Made by a program: the position numbers and the translations under genes | Notes under the pieces: generated by a model | Database searches by the model: none | What the model saw: the letters and a program-made list of their open reading frames with translations, nothing else | Told to the model about the DNA's origin: nothing | Assembly (NCBI GenBank): GCA_035771165.1 | Contig: JAWNZC010000338.1 | Span: forward strand, 558,001 to 622,000 | DNA from: Paragorgia papillata | Lineage: Eukaryota > Cnidaria > Anthozoa > Scleralcyonacea > Coralliidae | Direction of reading: 5' to 3' | Length of the DNA: 64,000 nt | In this document: positions 23,301 to 38,300 of the stretch, piece by piece | Numbering within the stretch: the stretch's first letter is position 1 | Layout: each line of letters opens with the position of its first letter

Positions 23301-26300
23301 CTAATTTAATCATTCAATCATTGGTTTATATATATATATATATTTCTAAAACTCATTAATAATTCATGAGGAAAACACAAAGAAAATCCATGTTTAATGA
23401 GTGTCTGTATACGTGATACAGATTCCTCTTGATTTACATAAACTTTAGCTTTGATTTTCTCGACTTAGACAACGTTTTTTTAGAAAAATTACTACGCCAA
23501 TGAACTAACCAAATCGGATCGTTTTAGAAGTCATTTACAGAATTCGTGTCCGTTCTGTATCGGGATACAGGCACTCGGCTTCGCCTCGTGTCTGTATACC
23601 CCGATACAGAACGGCCACTCATTCTGTAAATAGTACATATATATGTACTATTTACAGAATGAGTGGCCGTTCTGTATCGGGGTATACAGACACGAGGCGA
23701 AGCCGAGTGCCTGTATCCCGATACAGAACGGACACGAATTCTGTAAATGACTTCTAAAACGATCCGATTTGGTTAGTTCATTGGCGTAGTAATTTTTCTA
23801 AAAAAACGTTGTCTAAGTCGAGAAAATCAAAGCTAAAACTTATGTAAATCAAGAGGAATCTGTATCACGTATACAGACACTCATTAAACATGGATTTTCT
23901 TTGTGTTTTCCTCATGAATTATTAATGAGTTTTAGAAATATATATATATATGCGGCTACCTTTTATTCTATTCTACACGTCTCCTGGTTCATGTTGTAAT
24001 AGCGTTCTCTATACTACTTACGAATGGAGCAACTTCGAAAGCAAATGAAACAACCCCAACTGTCAAAGGAAGTTTAGACCATGTTACTGTCATGTTTGCC
24101 TTCCATTTCGAAACATTCATTAAACCATACACCAATAACGACCCGGAAGATATTGCCATTAAGATATTTGCAACCGCGGCAAGCACGGCTAGAATGTCTG
24201 GTCGCTTTATTAGAAACATTGGAATCAGAATAAAAAGCACGATCAAAATCCAAATGCTTGTATCCATTTCATAGCCAAGATTTTCAAATACCTGTAAGGA
24301 AAGAAAATAACACGTACAGAATTTGAACAAAAAGGTCATTCTTGAAAATATAGGTAATCGTTTTGTTGCATGTTTTGTTATATACTGTATTATATGAAAT
24401 TATAATCAGGATACTTTAATAATCAGTTCCACCAACGCTGCATGCGAGCAATTCTTGGAGTGAACTAATGGGAAGACATGGTTACAAATGACACCATTTG
24501 CGAACGCACTGGTCTACCAGAGATGGAAATAATCCTGAAAAAACGACAACTGAGCTGCAGGCTGGGACATGTGGAGAGGATGCCAAACGGCCGCTTCCGA
24601 AGAAAATTCTTTACAGTGAACTCGCAACTGCATGGTATTAGGAAGCGTGGTCAGCCACGGCTGCGCTATAAGGACACGGCAAAGGAGATACTAAAGTGCT
24701 GTGGTGTGGGGTGTGGCCGAAGATTGGGAGAGGGAAGCATTAAACAGGGAGACATGGAAAAGCACCGTGTGGCAAGGTGTGGAACGATTGAGAGTAGAAC
24801 GTGTGGAACAGCGCCGCCAAAAGAGGCTCCGAAGAAAAGAGCCAGATGCTGTAAACCTGACGGGATTTGAATGTGACATCTGTGGATGCCCATGTATGGG
24901 TCGTGATGGATTGGTAGCGCACAAAGCGTGTCCATACGGAAAGATGAAGCCAGCCCACATTGACGTCATAAACGACAACGAACGAACTTGTTCAGTCAAT
25001 CCAACATATGAAATTACTTTTCATTATTTTAAATATTGCTTCGTCGACATGACGTCATAACTATTTATGTTTGTCCGCATTTACCCGTAATTTTGGCAGT
25101 CCAAACAGTATCTATAGATGTTGCAGGAACTAGGGAATTTTGGTGAAGAAAAGTTTTGAGTGCAAGAACCAATATTTAATTTCAAGATCAAACCGAGACC
25201 AGTCGCGCAAATGCAACTGATCATTCAATCTGATCACCGAGCTATACGGAGATCGTTGGCATACAGAAGCTTTGATCAAACTCACTGCATATACAATACA
25301 ATGAAAAAGACAAGTTATAAATATACGTTACAAACAACATAAGTGTTAGTGAGTTAGATAAGGGGCTAGCGAACAGACTCTAAGGGGGCTTTCCATTTAC
25401 ACGGTTAGCTAGACCGGTCAGTCCGGTTAAATGGAACACGATTCGTTTGAGGCCTGGGATGGTTTGACTGGAAAATTTGGTCCTAATCAAAAGCAAGTCC
25501 GTTCTGGCCGGACTGACCGGTCTAACCTTGTCAATTGGAAAGCGCCCTAAGTCCCAACTAGGTCAACCCCCGCATATACTACTAAAATAAAGAAACTGAC
25601 ATAAAATTACAGATTTGCAAGAATACAAATTCTTAGCAGCAGAAAGGTCTGCCAGTAGTCCTACAATTAGGACACGTCCCCACCCTATCACTATCGAAGA
25701 CAGTGTCTAGCTTAGTAAAATAGAATTTGTACAACTGAGATTTAAAGGAGGAGAAAGTATCTCACTGACGATAAATTTTGACAGAAGCTTAGTAACAAGT
25801 TCTGTATATATATAATGGTGATAATGCAAAGGGAAGAATTATGTACATGTAATATTTGTGTATACATGTAATGTTTGACATTTCACTTGGTTAAAGCCGA
25901 TTCAACTTCCTGCGGCCCAAAACACTAATGGAATGACCGCATGCTTGACTTTTGGTAATGATGATTGCATGGTTGAACAACTCAACGACAACGTTACGCG
26001 TGTAAAAAAATATTTTAGTTCCCTAATATACACGTGTAAATTCTGTTGAGTGGTACTATGTGTTTAATTCCTGCCAATTGGCGATCGAGAACCATTTTTA
26101 GAGCAAAGATGTATATATAATTAATTGGTATTTTATAATCCTCAGAATCTCTTAAATCTAGTCCTCTCAAAATGCAGGAAATTCCATTCAGAGACTCCAG
26201 ACCCCCCTAGCGGTTCGTCGCGCCCAAGGCACGACGACTTTCAGGCCCCCTAACCCAAAACATCTTCCTACGCCTCTGTTGGACCATGTTGTGTACTCAA

Positions 26301-29300
26301 CGGGTTTCGTTCAATGTTTCCACTTGTCGCACTAGCGTCAAGGTGTACGCCAATGGGTGGATACTGTGTTGGAGGTAGTTGTTCAAGAAAACATCATCAG
26401 AAAAGTACAACTATACCTCCGAACAGCATCCACCCATTAATTGGCGTACACCTTGAAGCTATATAATTAAATTCGTCTCGGCAATTAAATTCGTCTCCGT
26501 CAGACAGATAATGCGACGATAATGCGATTGCGTGTTCGAGTTACACGATCGAAAAATTATTAATTTTCTTCTGTGCAGTAGCGGATTACCAGTTTCCAGT
26601 CCTGTATAGGCTAAATAAAATTCACGGGCCTCATAGTGCACTGATCTACGAAAAAAACTGATATCGATATCAGTTCCGTATCCAGAGATAATTTGGACAC
26701 CTCGGTCACTCGGCCGTCATTGGCGAATTCGGTAACAATATTCAAGTACAGAAGACGCGCGAACCATCTAAGGGGGTGCTGGGGCATGTTCTCCCGGAAA
26801 ATTTGGAAATTTAGTCTCGGAAATACAATTTCCTGCATTCTGAGGCCGTAGTCTTTCCATAATCACAATTTTCTCTGAATGACAAATGAGGTCGGAGCTA
26901 ACTATTTGGTTTTTAAAAGCTTGAGTTGGAATAACTGAACAAACGACCAGGGCTGTTAGTATACTACCATCTCATTGATTTATTAAAAATAAAAATAATA
27001 ATAATGGTAATAAAAAATGTATTTCCTGGAAATTATACGGGCCTCTTGCAAGCCTGGGCCTGTAGGCTTCAGCCTACTCAGCCTATACTTGGTAATCCGC
27101 CACTGCTTCTGTGACAATTCAGCGCCATGTTTTCAACGAATCGTTTCCAGGCTCAACGCGTCCAAGTCATATACCTTACATATACATGATGTTATAGAGA
27201 GCTGCCTCGTACAGTAAGAAGGGTCACTGTAATCTTTGCTATACAGTATATTTAGGGGTTATATATACAGCCTACGCTAAACGTCGCACAATAGACGAAT
27301 TTATTTCAGACGAATTTAATTCGAATTTAATTCAGACGAATTTAATTCGAATTAACTTCGTCGGTAATGCGATGTAAATGGCCGGGCGTCCAGTTTACTA
27401 ACCTGTTGCCAATTATCTGCTATAAACAATACTGCTGGACACAACATACTGAAAACTGTAGAAGTAAATAGGACGTCCACAATAACTCTATAGTGATTAT
27501 AAATGAGGGAAGAAAACAACATTATATAAGTAAGTCATAATTCAGCGTGTAACTAGTTACAGTTACATCGTTAGAAAAGTAACTAGTTACCGATAAAAGT
27601 TACAATGAAAAGGAAGTAACTAGTTACAGTTACAAAGTAACTCCAAAAATGTTGTAACTAGTTACAAAGTTAGATGCCAGTACCATAATTACGTTTTTAC
27701 AGCTAAATATAGTTGTCACTAAGCAGAAATAGTCAAATTGTACATATTGTACGTTTATTATTATATCAAAACCATTTTTTATCAACAAAGAATGACATCC
27801 TCAACTGAAAATCAGTAACTATAGCCACATTTTTAAACCAAATATTGTAACTATAGTTACAGTTCTTCAAAAAAGTAACTAGTTATAGTTGCTTCTTCAG
27901 AAAAAGTAACTAGTTTCAGTTACAGTTATTTAAAAATGTAACTAGTTACTGTAACTATAGTTACTTGTAACGAAGTTACTCACAGCACTGGTCTTGATAC
28001 AATTTGCATTAACCCATCTCTGTTTACGGCTTAACATTCCAAGGTGAATATAATCGTTTGTTTGGCGTTAGTATAAGAATACAATATAACGCACAATACC
28101 CATGCGGCATACTCGATGTTTCAACTTTCAAGTAAATGAGCTCGAGCTTGTGTTTGCTGTATATGATTGAACGAGCTTTACTGGTGAAAGGGTTAATTAT
28201 ATGATAGGGATAATTAATAAAGGGTTAATTAATCATCAAATATCAAATTTCCTGTTTCATTTTAGACATATCAATAATCTTTCACCTCTTCCAAATCCTT
28301 TTTATTTAACTTTAATTTTAATATACATGAACGTTTCACTAGACATAGACTTCATCAAGATATATATCATTTCACATAAATATTAATTTTCTATCCATGC
28401 ACAAGGTCCAAATGATTGGAATTCACTCCCCCTTTCAATTCCACACTCGCTAACAATTCGAAATTATAAAAATTATAGCTTAAAGTGCATACGACACGAA
28501 AGTTCACTTTCTCTGATTTGAAAGAACGCTTAAAATGACAAAGTAACATATTTTACAGTTTTTCGTTTCCTTGCTTTGTTTTTGTCACATGTTGTGATGT
28601 GCACGTGCATAATGACTTAGCGGAGAAGTTTATATCTCTTTGATATAATCAAACGAAACTACCTGCATGTTTGGCGTTGTAGGAGAAGCACACGTACACT
28701 GTACCTTTCTTCAAATTAAGTTTGGTTTTATAAGAGCAATGATATATTATAGCTTTTTTTCGATAAGTCATTATGCACGTGTACGTCACATCATTAGTGA
28801 CATTTGTATATATCAAACAAACTGAATATCTCAAGAACGAAGCAAGGAAACCAAAAAATGCAAAAGGTGTTACTCTGTCATTTTAAGTGTTCTTTCAAAT
28901 AAGACCAACTTAATTTTCGTGATCATACGAACGTCAAAGAATTAATGTATTATATATCTCTTGATAGTGGAAAATATATGAATGTTAAGTACCTCGGATC
29001 CGGGGTAAAGTTAATTAAGTTAAGTTAATTTCATACAACTTAAACTAGAATTACATAAGACCAGCTAAATACAGTATTTATTTCATTATTTTTTTTCAAA
29101 TGTATTATTTTTCTGTTCTCAAACTATTCCGCAATAAACCTATTAAAAAGTAGGCGCTGTCCATCTTGTATTCCTGTGTTTATTTGTGTTCGTAAATATT
29201 CTCTGTATTGTGTTTGGCTTATCTTGAATTCCGAAACGAGCTATAAATGTTTCCAAACTTAGCTGTAAACGCGCTTTCTCGTTGTTATACCGAGGAGAAA

Positions 29301-32300
29301 GCTCTGTAAACAGATGAACGGCTCTCATGAAGCGTTTCATTCAGTGTTTCTGTCTAGTTTCAGTTCTGGCTCCGCGAGAGTATCGTATTACGTATTGCGC
29401 AATTTTGTGTGGCGAAAAAAACCCGGAACCTAGACTCGGTCTACTACAGTAGCCCGAATAATAATGACGCTGCTCAAAACATTTGCCAAATAAGTCTCTG
29501 GCTTCGACTTTACGTTTTTAAAATTTAACTAACTCTTTCGCCACCGGATTTCTCCTTTTAACGAGTAAAATCGCCTGGCGTTACCTGCAGAGTAAAATAA
29601 CAAAAGTCGAAAGTCAAAACCATTCCTCATGAAGCTCAAACTTTTCAGTGCATGCACATATCATCCGCAAACGACAAACCAGTATATAAAATCAGATTTC
29701 CAGTTACATATATTTTGCAACAGTTGTTCCAACAACTATTTTACTATCGAGTGTGAAAATAAATATAACTATTTTAGCATGATCGATAGCTACATATTAC
29801 TACATATTATTAAATGAAACTTTGGTCAAAAAGTAAATTACTTTTAGTAAATGAAAGTCATATAATGTCAATAGTTTCACGATAGCTGTTGTCGTACTCC
29901 GAAAATGACGTCATCATTCTCGTATTTTATGCCCCTATTTTGAGTTTCATAAATACGAGAATGGAAACGTTAATTCATGAGTATACGACCGAGAGTAGAT
30001 ATTGTGTTCAAACATTAACTTGTTAGGCTTTTACATGTATTTAAAAGTAATCTATTTTTACTATAAGTCCTTTATAAATATTAATAACGCAAGTTAAATT
30101 TCAAATATCTCGACTAACTATATTCAATAAGTTTTAAAAACCTATGAATACTTTACCTTCCAAGAAACTTTCTTTTTATGTTTAAAACATTTGCACATTC
30201 TTCTCCCACATCTCCAAAGCAAACAATCGTCTTGCCAGTTCTGTTAAAATCACAAACAGAATTATGGAAAAAAGTTAAACAATGCCCACTATACCGAGGT
30301 TTCATATAATCTATAATTATAAACTGCGTCTCTGGCACTTTAATACATCAAATTATCTAAAACACTTTGCTTTGGTATCAACGGGTCGAAACAAGTTGGT
30401 ACCACAAATTCTCGCTTACTAGAATAATTATATATTGTGGGACTGGACTAAACGTTGGCAAACACGTCGAACAGAAAATGATCAAGAGTACAAGGGACTT
30501 AAATAATCCTCTTTGTATGACAAATAACCTACTTTAGAGGTAACTTATTGAACCTCTTCAGAGGAAGAATCAATCTCTTCCGAGGAAGTTAAATGATAAA
30601 ATTCATAAAAGTGATATCTTTTGCTAAGCAACAAGTGAAAGCTTTTGGTAGTTCATGAGCAAAATAAATGCAGTACTGGTAACATTGTAAATGTAAATAA
30701 TCTTTGCAATAGCAAAATATATATATTATATTTTAGTAATTTATAACCTTTGATTAAAAATTGTATCAAAAGATTCTTTATAATTATAAGCTTCTATATA
30801 ATATTCAACATAAATCAGATTGTAAGCATATATGGATTAACTGAATACTGAAATATAGATTAACTAAAAACTGTTCTGTTTGAACAATTTGATATTCACA
30901 GTTGGTATATACTTAAAAAAAGCATTATATATATATGAGTAATGAGTAATGATTTATTTAACGTCGTAAGCACAGGATGTGGTCGCCCAATCATCCGAGC
31001 CAGAGGCTCATGTTAAAGTGCACGAAGGGAGGAAAACCGCAGAAGCCTGCGAAAAACCTCGAAGCACAGGAGAGACCAACTAAACTCTACTCGCATGAAA
31101 TTCAAGTTCGAGAACAGGGTTATTCCCAGACGGTCACCCATCCAAGTACTAACCCCGCCCAACTGGGCTTAACTACAGCGGTGAGAGGCAGCGCCCTAAC
31201 AGCACACGCCACCCGTGCTTCCACATATAACAACTCGTTTATCGTGTTTCATCAGGGGAATCCAAACACTCGAAAACAATAAAACCACTCGGCCTTCGGC
31301 CTCGTGCTTTCATCATGTTTTCTCGTGTAATATATATATACAGGGGGTGGACAAAAAATGTGGCTATCATCGACAACGATAGAGTACAGAAAAATATGTA
31401 AAGTTATATATTTTTAGAATGCATGATGCGTCACAAAGATCTACTCAAATATGATATCAAATTCTAATTTTATCCATTGATTTAAAAAATATTTTAATTT
31501 TTCATGATTTTCAATCTTGTAACAAATGAAGTGAATCTTAGCTCAACTTATTCCAATTGGTCTTCAAAATGATTAGCGGAGTTTGTATATATACTATGAA
31601 AGTGTTATACAGCAAAATAGTTAGATATTTTGTTGCCATTTCACTTAATTGATATCACTACAGCTTCACAGCGTGGCATGCTTTCAAAGTTAATGTATGT
31701 TTAAACCAACACCAAGATTAGAATTGGATATAATATTTGAGCAGATATTGACGCATGCATTCTAAAATATATCACTTTACACATTTTTCTTTTCTCGAAT
31801 AATAGTTATTCCACATTAACCATATTTTTAATGATGGCCGAAACTGTAACATTTTCAACTCATTGTCTCCAGAGGTTTCTGTCCATATTTCTCTGTCTGA
31901 TTGAAGTCCAGTGTCTTCCTTAAGCATGGATATATATGTTTTGTGACCAGCCCCTCTCCCCTTCTTTCCATTACGTGATGTCCAGAAAAGAAGGTTTGTG
32001 ACAGCCTGGTCACTCACTCTGGCACAATGGCCAGCAAATCGCATGCGACGCTGACGGATGGTGGATCGAGGAAAGTTTAGGAAGGTTGTCATAAAGATCT
32101 TTATTTGACATATGATCCCTCCAACTGATGTTAAGAGCATCCACCAACTTTAAGTTCCATCTGTCTACTGATGGTCCATGTCTGGGAACCGTAAAGGAGG
32201 ATGCTTTCGACACAAGCTCTAAAGAATCGAATTTTGAGGTGTCTGCTAATTTTGGATGTCCAGATGAGATGGAGTTTGTTGCATGCTTCCCATGCATGCA

Positions 32301-35300
32301 AGAGCTTTCCTAGCTTTAAAATCGTAAAAGGAATCTGGTAGATAGCCCCTTAAGTACTTAAATGTTTGAACATGTTTAAGCTCTGTACCCGATAGAGACC
32401 CATGGGATGTTACATGTTAGAACTTCGGTTTTGGGACCGTTTAGATATAACCCAACTGATGAAGCTGATTTTTCCACACAGTATAAGAGATTTTCTGCCA
32501 GTTTTAGTGATGTGTTGAGGAGGGTAATATCATCTGCATAACAGAGATCTTTGATTCGAATTTCTGGATATCTCCTTCCTACTTTAGGTTCAATAACTAT
32601 ACCAGACTGACTGTTAGAAATTTTAAAATCTTGTTTTAATGCATAATCAAGGACTATGAGAAATAAGAATGGAGAAAGTGGACTCTCCTTGAAAAATACC
32701 AGCGGTTATGTCAAAGGAATAAGTTTCGCCATCAGGAGTGATGACTGTGGCCGATGAGTTTTCATAGATTAGCTTTATAGCATTGACAATGGTATGCCGT
32801 ATGCTTCACTGAGAATTTTGAACATACGATTTCGATGGATTGAGTCAAAAATGAATACGATAGAAAGTGGCAAGTTTTTATCCTTCAACCCTTCTATGAT
32901 TCGTCTAAGAGTAAGGATGTTCGATAGTAAGTGTTGAGCGTGATTTTCTAAAGCCACACTGAGTCCAACTCAAGAGAGGGTCAACTAAAGGTTGAATTCT
33001 GTTTAGAAGCATTTTGTTGTACAGCTTAGCTGCGATGGAATTTAGACTAATACCTCCTGGTTAGAAATTTTAGATATACCCTTTTTGGGAATAGGTATGA
33101 TTGCACTTTTGGACCATTGATTTGGTTTAACATGCTCTATTAATGCGCCTTGTTACAGATTTCCAGAAGGTAGATAGAGAACTCTTCATCTTCCCATATT
33201 TCTATTGGAATAGCATCGATTCCCACTGCGCCTCCTCTCCGTACCTCTTTGCTGACTTTCTTGAGTTCAGAAGGGGTAAAAGCGTTGGTGCATGTCTATG
33301 GGGAGGATGTTACCGACAAGAACAGGGGTGAACTCTCCATCGGGGACCCTTGGTGGTTTACCTAGTAGAATGGTCATGCCATTGCTTTTTCCTCTCCTCT
33401 ACAGTACCAGATGGTTTACATTGTGCCTTAGTGGCCCGTCGTCCGGTTACCTCATTGAGAACTTTCCATGGCAGAGAGTGACGATTGGAATAGGAAGCAT
33501 TCTCAAACACCAAGATTAGAATTGGATATAATATTTGAGCAGATATTGACGCATGCATTCTAAAATATATCACTTTACACATTTTTCTTTTCTCGAATAA
33601 TAGTTATTCCACATTAACCATATTTTTAATGATGGCCGAAACTGTAACATTTTCAACTCATTGTCTCCAGAGGTTTCTGTCCATCATTAGGTCTTTTATT
33701 TCTCTGTCTGATTGAAGTCCAGTGTCTTCCTTAAGCATGGATATATATGTTTTGTGACCAGCCCCTCTCCCCTTCTTTCCATTACGTGATGTCCAGAAAA
33801 GAAGGTTTGTGACAGCCTGGTCACTCACTCTGGCACAATGGCCAGCAAATCGCATGCGACGCTGACGGATGGTGGATCGAGGAAAGTTTAGGAAGGTTGT
33901 CATAAAGATCTTTATTTGACATATGATCCCTCCAACTGATGTTAAGAGCATCCACCAACTTTAAGTTCCATCTGTCTACTGATGGTCCATGTCTGGGAAC
34001 CGTAAAGGAGGATGCTTTCGACACAAGCTCTAAAGAATCGAATTTTGAGGTGTCTGCTAATTTTGGATGTCCAGATGAGATGGAGTTTGTTGCATGCTTC
34101 CCATGCATGCAAGAGCTTTCCTAGCTTTAAAATCGTAAAAGGAATCTGGTAGATAGCCCCTTAAGTACTTAAATGTTTGAACATGTTTAAGCTCTGTACC
34201 CGATAGAGACCCATGGGATGTTACATGTTAGAACTTCGGTTTTGGAACCGTTTAGATATAACCCAACTGATGAAGCTGATTTTTCCACACAGTATAAGAG
34301 ATTTTCTGCCAGTTTTAGTGATGTATTGAGGAGGGTAATATCATCTGCATAACAGAGATCTTTGATTCGAATTTCTGGATATCTCCTTCCTACTTTAGGT
34401 TCAATAACTATACCAGACTGACTGTTAGAAATTTTAAAATCTTGTTTTAATGCATAATCAAGGACTATGAGAAATAAGAATGGAGAAAGTGGACTCTCCT
34501 TGAAAAATACCAGCGGTTATGTCAAAGGAATAAGTTTCGCCATCAGGAGTGATGACTGTGGCCGATGAGTTTTCATAGATTAGCTTTATAGCATTGACAA
34601 TGGTATGCCGTATGCTTCACTGAGAATTTTGAACATACGATCTCGATGGATTGAGTCAAAAATGAATACGATAGAAAGTGGCAAGTTTTTATCCTTCAAC
34701 CCTTCTATGATTCGTCTAAGAGTAAGGATGTTCGATAGTAAGTGTTGAGCGTGATTTTCTAAAGCCACACTGAGTCCAACTCAAGAGAGGGTCAACTAAA
34801 GGTTGAATTCTGTTTAGAAGCATTTTGTTGTACAGCTTAGCTGCGATGGAATTTAGACTAATACCTCCTGGTTAGAAATTTTAGATATACCCTTTTTGGG
34901 AATAGGTATGATTGCACTTTTGGACCATTGATTTGGTTTAACATGCTCTATTAATGCGCCTTGTTACAGATTTCCAGAAGGTAGATAGAGAACTCTTCAT
35001 CTTCCCATATTTCTATTGGAATAGCATCGATTCCCACTGCGCCTCCTCTCCGTACCTCTTTGCTGACTTTCTTGAGTTCAGAAGGGGTAAAAGCGTTGGT
35101 GCATGTCTATGGGGAGGATGTTACCGACAAGAACAGGGGTGAACTCTCCATCGGGGACCCTTGGTGGTTTACCTAGTAGAATGGTCATGCCATTGCTTTT
35201 TCCTCTCCTCTACAGTACCAGATGGTTTACATTGTGCCTTAGTGGCCCGTCGTCCGGTTACCTCATTGAGAACTTTCCATGGCAGAGAGTGACGATTGGA

Positions 35301-38300
35301 ATAGGAAGCATTCTCAATGATTTCAACCTGAGTTCCGATGCAGAGGGTTTCTGCGTTTCTGTAGGCATTTTTTAAGATGGTTGTAGCATGTTTGATTTGG
35401 TCCTTTGAACCAGATTCTAAAACTGATGTAAGATATCTCTTGCTTCCGATACAGTTGAAGTAGTACTTAGATTCTTCCATTTCTTCTTCGGTTGTTTTGG
35501 AAGTACCTGTTTGCCAACTTCTGTACATGCTTTGACAAGAGAGTCGTACTCATTCTGTGGAGTTGTTTCGTCAGAATTTTCAGAAACTAGGGAAGAGAAT
35601 CTATTTTTTACCTCGACTGTGTATAAATTTTGAAGATCATTTGATGATCTTAATGATTTAAAATTTATAGACCTAAATGGGATAGAACTTTTCTTTTTTG
35701 CACGTAGTTTTAGTGCAACCTTTACTGAAAGTACCTTATGGTCAGAATAAGTGATGCGAAGGTGGTGGAATATGTTTTCTCTTATCAGCCCTGCCTTGCT
35801 GTCCCTTTCCTGCCACATCCCGTATATTTCTTCCGCTGACTCTATCCCATTTCTTGTCTGGCCTGATAAATATTGTGTTCCCTTTTTTTTTCGTTTGTAT
35901 GTTTTGTAAACGTTTACGTGCAGTAAATGTTTACAGATCGACTTCAAGTCTTTAAATTTGACTTTCCTTTCGTTTCTACTGCACGCTATTTACGAACTCG
36001 CATTTAAACTTTTCTCATGGCATTAATTATACATACATGTACCTGCAGATATTTCGTCCCCCCTAAAAGCAGACATAAATAATACAAACATCGACCAGAT
36101 TTACCACGCGAAAGCATCGCAAACTACGCGAACACAAAGATAATTATTCTATTGAATGGATACTTACCTTTTAGAAACTTCCCAGGCTGATTCAACAATT
36201 TTTTTCATTCCAAATGCTGTGAGTGAACCAATGAAAATAACAATAAGAACGCCTACCTATATAATAATTACGTTTAAAAAATAGAATTACCAAGACGTTT
36301 ATTACTTGGGCTACCGTGGTAGATCCGAGTATTAAATTCGGTATATATCCGGCTCTTTTCTATATTTTTTCTGCGTCGCAAATCGGCATTCTTGCGCAAT
36401 CTACGACCTAGTGTCCTTTGGTAGTGCGACACTCGCATGTACGTCGATCGACATCTTAACCTGGCCTTTACATGTAACAGAGATCCCTCCACTTATATAT
36501 TTTAATCTGGCTAACGCCAGACGATTTTACTCGTCACTGGGGACCTCTTGCACTACTTGCCTCTGAAATTTGTTAAAGAGTTAATTGGAATTCCTTCTGC
36601 TCAGTGCTCAGCTATAGATTTCAGTCAACATTTATACAGCCAACTTAAAAGCAAGTGCATGCCTTTGTTCAGTTCTTGCGTTGTTTAATTAGTCTCCTAC
36701 TATTTGGCAGCTGAGGCCGTCACTGCTGTGATTTCCACATCGTTTCTCACTTAGTAGTCACTCAGTAGGCCGAATCTATATGTTTCGGCTCGGGTTGTTT
36801 TTCTTGGGTGTCACGATTTTGCATTCTTGCACTTTTTATTTCCGCTACTATTCATACTTCCGGTGAGTTGTTAGCCGTGTGATGGAGTGAGGCATGTTGT
36901 AAGTTCTTTGCTCCTTTCGCTTTTAGAGTAAGTTGGGAAAATGTTGAAAAGCTTTGCCTTTTGATCAAGGTATTCTTGCACGCTGTTGGTAGATTTCGAA
37001 ACTGATTGGCTGACGTACGTTATAGTTTAATAGCGATCAGATGTGGCTGACAACGGTCTTGATCGTAAACATGTTCACCACGGTGAAGCTAGTATGCACC
37101 ACATTCAGCCTCGATCCGAACTTCCTGGGCCCACTCCAACATTTGCTCGCGCAGTATACTGAGCCTCTCCGCACTTTTACCAGTAAGTAGCCCGAGTGAA
37201 CGCCTGACCCAGGCGTCTTGTTCTCTATGAAACCACTCTATGACGTCTTCAAAAGTGTGACGTCATTACCTAGTCCCCCCACTTTCCACGGCTGGCAACG
37301 CCCCTGGAGTACTTGGCCAGATTGGTGCCTGAGAATCGATATGCGATGTCTGAACACTGAAATATCGACGTTGTTGCTAACATAAATACTTTGCAGCACA
37401 CTCTCGCTACTCTTGGTAAAAAAAGTCTACATTGTTTACAATAATTATTTTCTTATTAAATGTTCTTGCTAGAATTATCCTTAATGAAGTTTTTGTTTAT
37501 TTTATGTCTTCAATGGATCTTCGTAAACTTATAAAGCCACCAAAAGTGTTAACAAAACGTTGACAAATGAATTTGCCGCCATTGACAATCAACTATAACA
37601 AAAACATGGAGATAAAAAACGAGCTTACAAATGTGGACGTTCATTCGATATTTTATATAGCTGGTTGAACTAGTTAGAAAACATACATTGTTAGCCGATA
37701 TAATTATTTTTCGTTAACAAAGAAATATGGTAATCAATTAGTATCAACCAACTAGTGGTCTATATATTATAAATTCGGCTTTCTGGTTGGCTGGGCTACT
37801 AATGGTCCACAATAGTCTAGTATCGTTATATCCAATGACAAACTTTCTTATAACTGGAATATCCCTATTTTGACAAATCGGAACCCACGCCGCAAGCAAA
37901 ACCTGGAAACTAGGCCAAACATGGCGTCCGATTGATGAAAACATTGGCCCGAAAGTAATGGAAAATTGTTCAGTTTGACATTTTCGAATAAGCTAAGAAA
38001 ATAAATTCACTTATGCTTATGAGTATATCCACACCAAATTTGAAGCAAAGTAATTACAATCTCTTTTTTTTTGGTGAGCGATTGTTTACCATATGCCATC
38101 GAGCGACTCTACATTTTGTATGGGGAGACTTCTGCGGACAAAAAGGTAAAACTATCTGAAAATTTGGAACAATCTTTGATAAGACTTCTTTATATACGTT
38201 AAAGAAAAGTTGTTTATGGTTGATACTAAAACAATTTTATTTTCACCTCGTTGTCTATCAGCTCGTAGAAGACTTGGGCTCGTTATCTAATTGTTAATTA

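Noticed and set aside
30157..30240. TGKT in transporter exon 4 as an ATP-binding Walker motif
   Set aside because: It lies in a loop between predicted membrane helices of a clear SLC36-type carrier and lacks the G-x4-GK spacing.
31230..31260. CTGATGAAAC on the minus strand, and its partner at 44440, as another hammerhead
   Set aside because: The CUGAUGA is followed at once by AAC with no stem II and no GAAA junction, so the ribozyme fold is not possible.
30977..31282. 101-residue plus-strand frame
   Set aside because: It is antisense to the 5S-like element and has no protein pattern.
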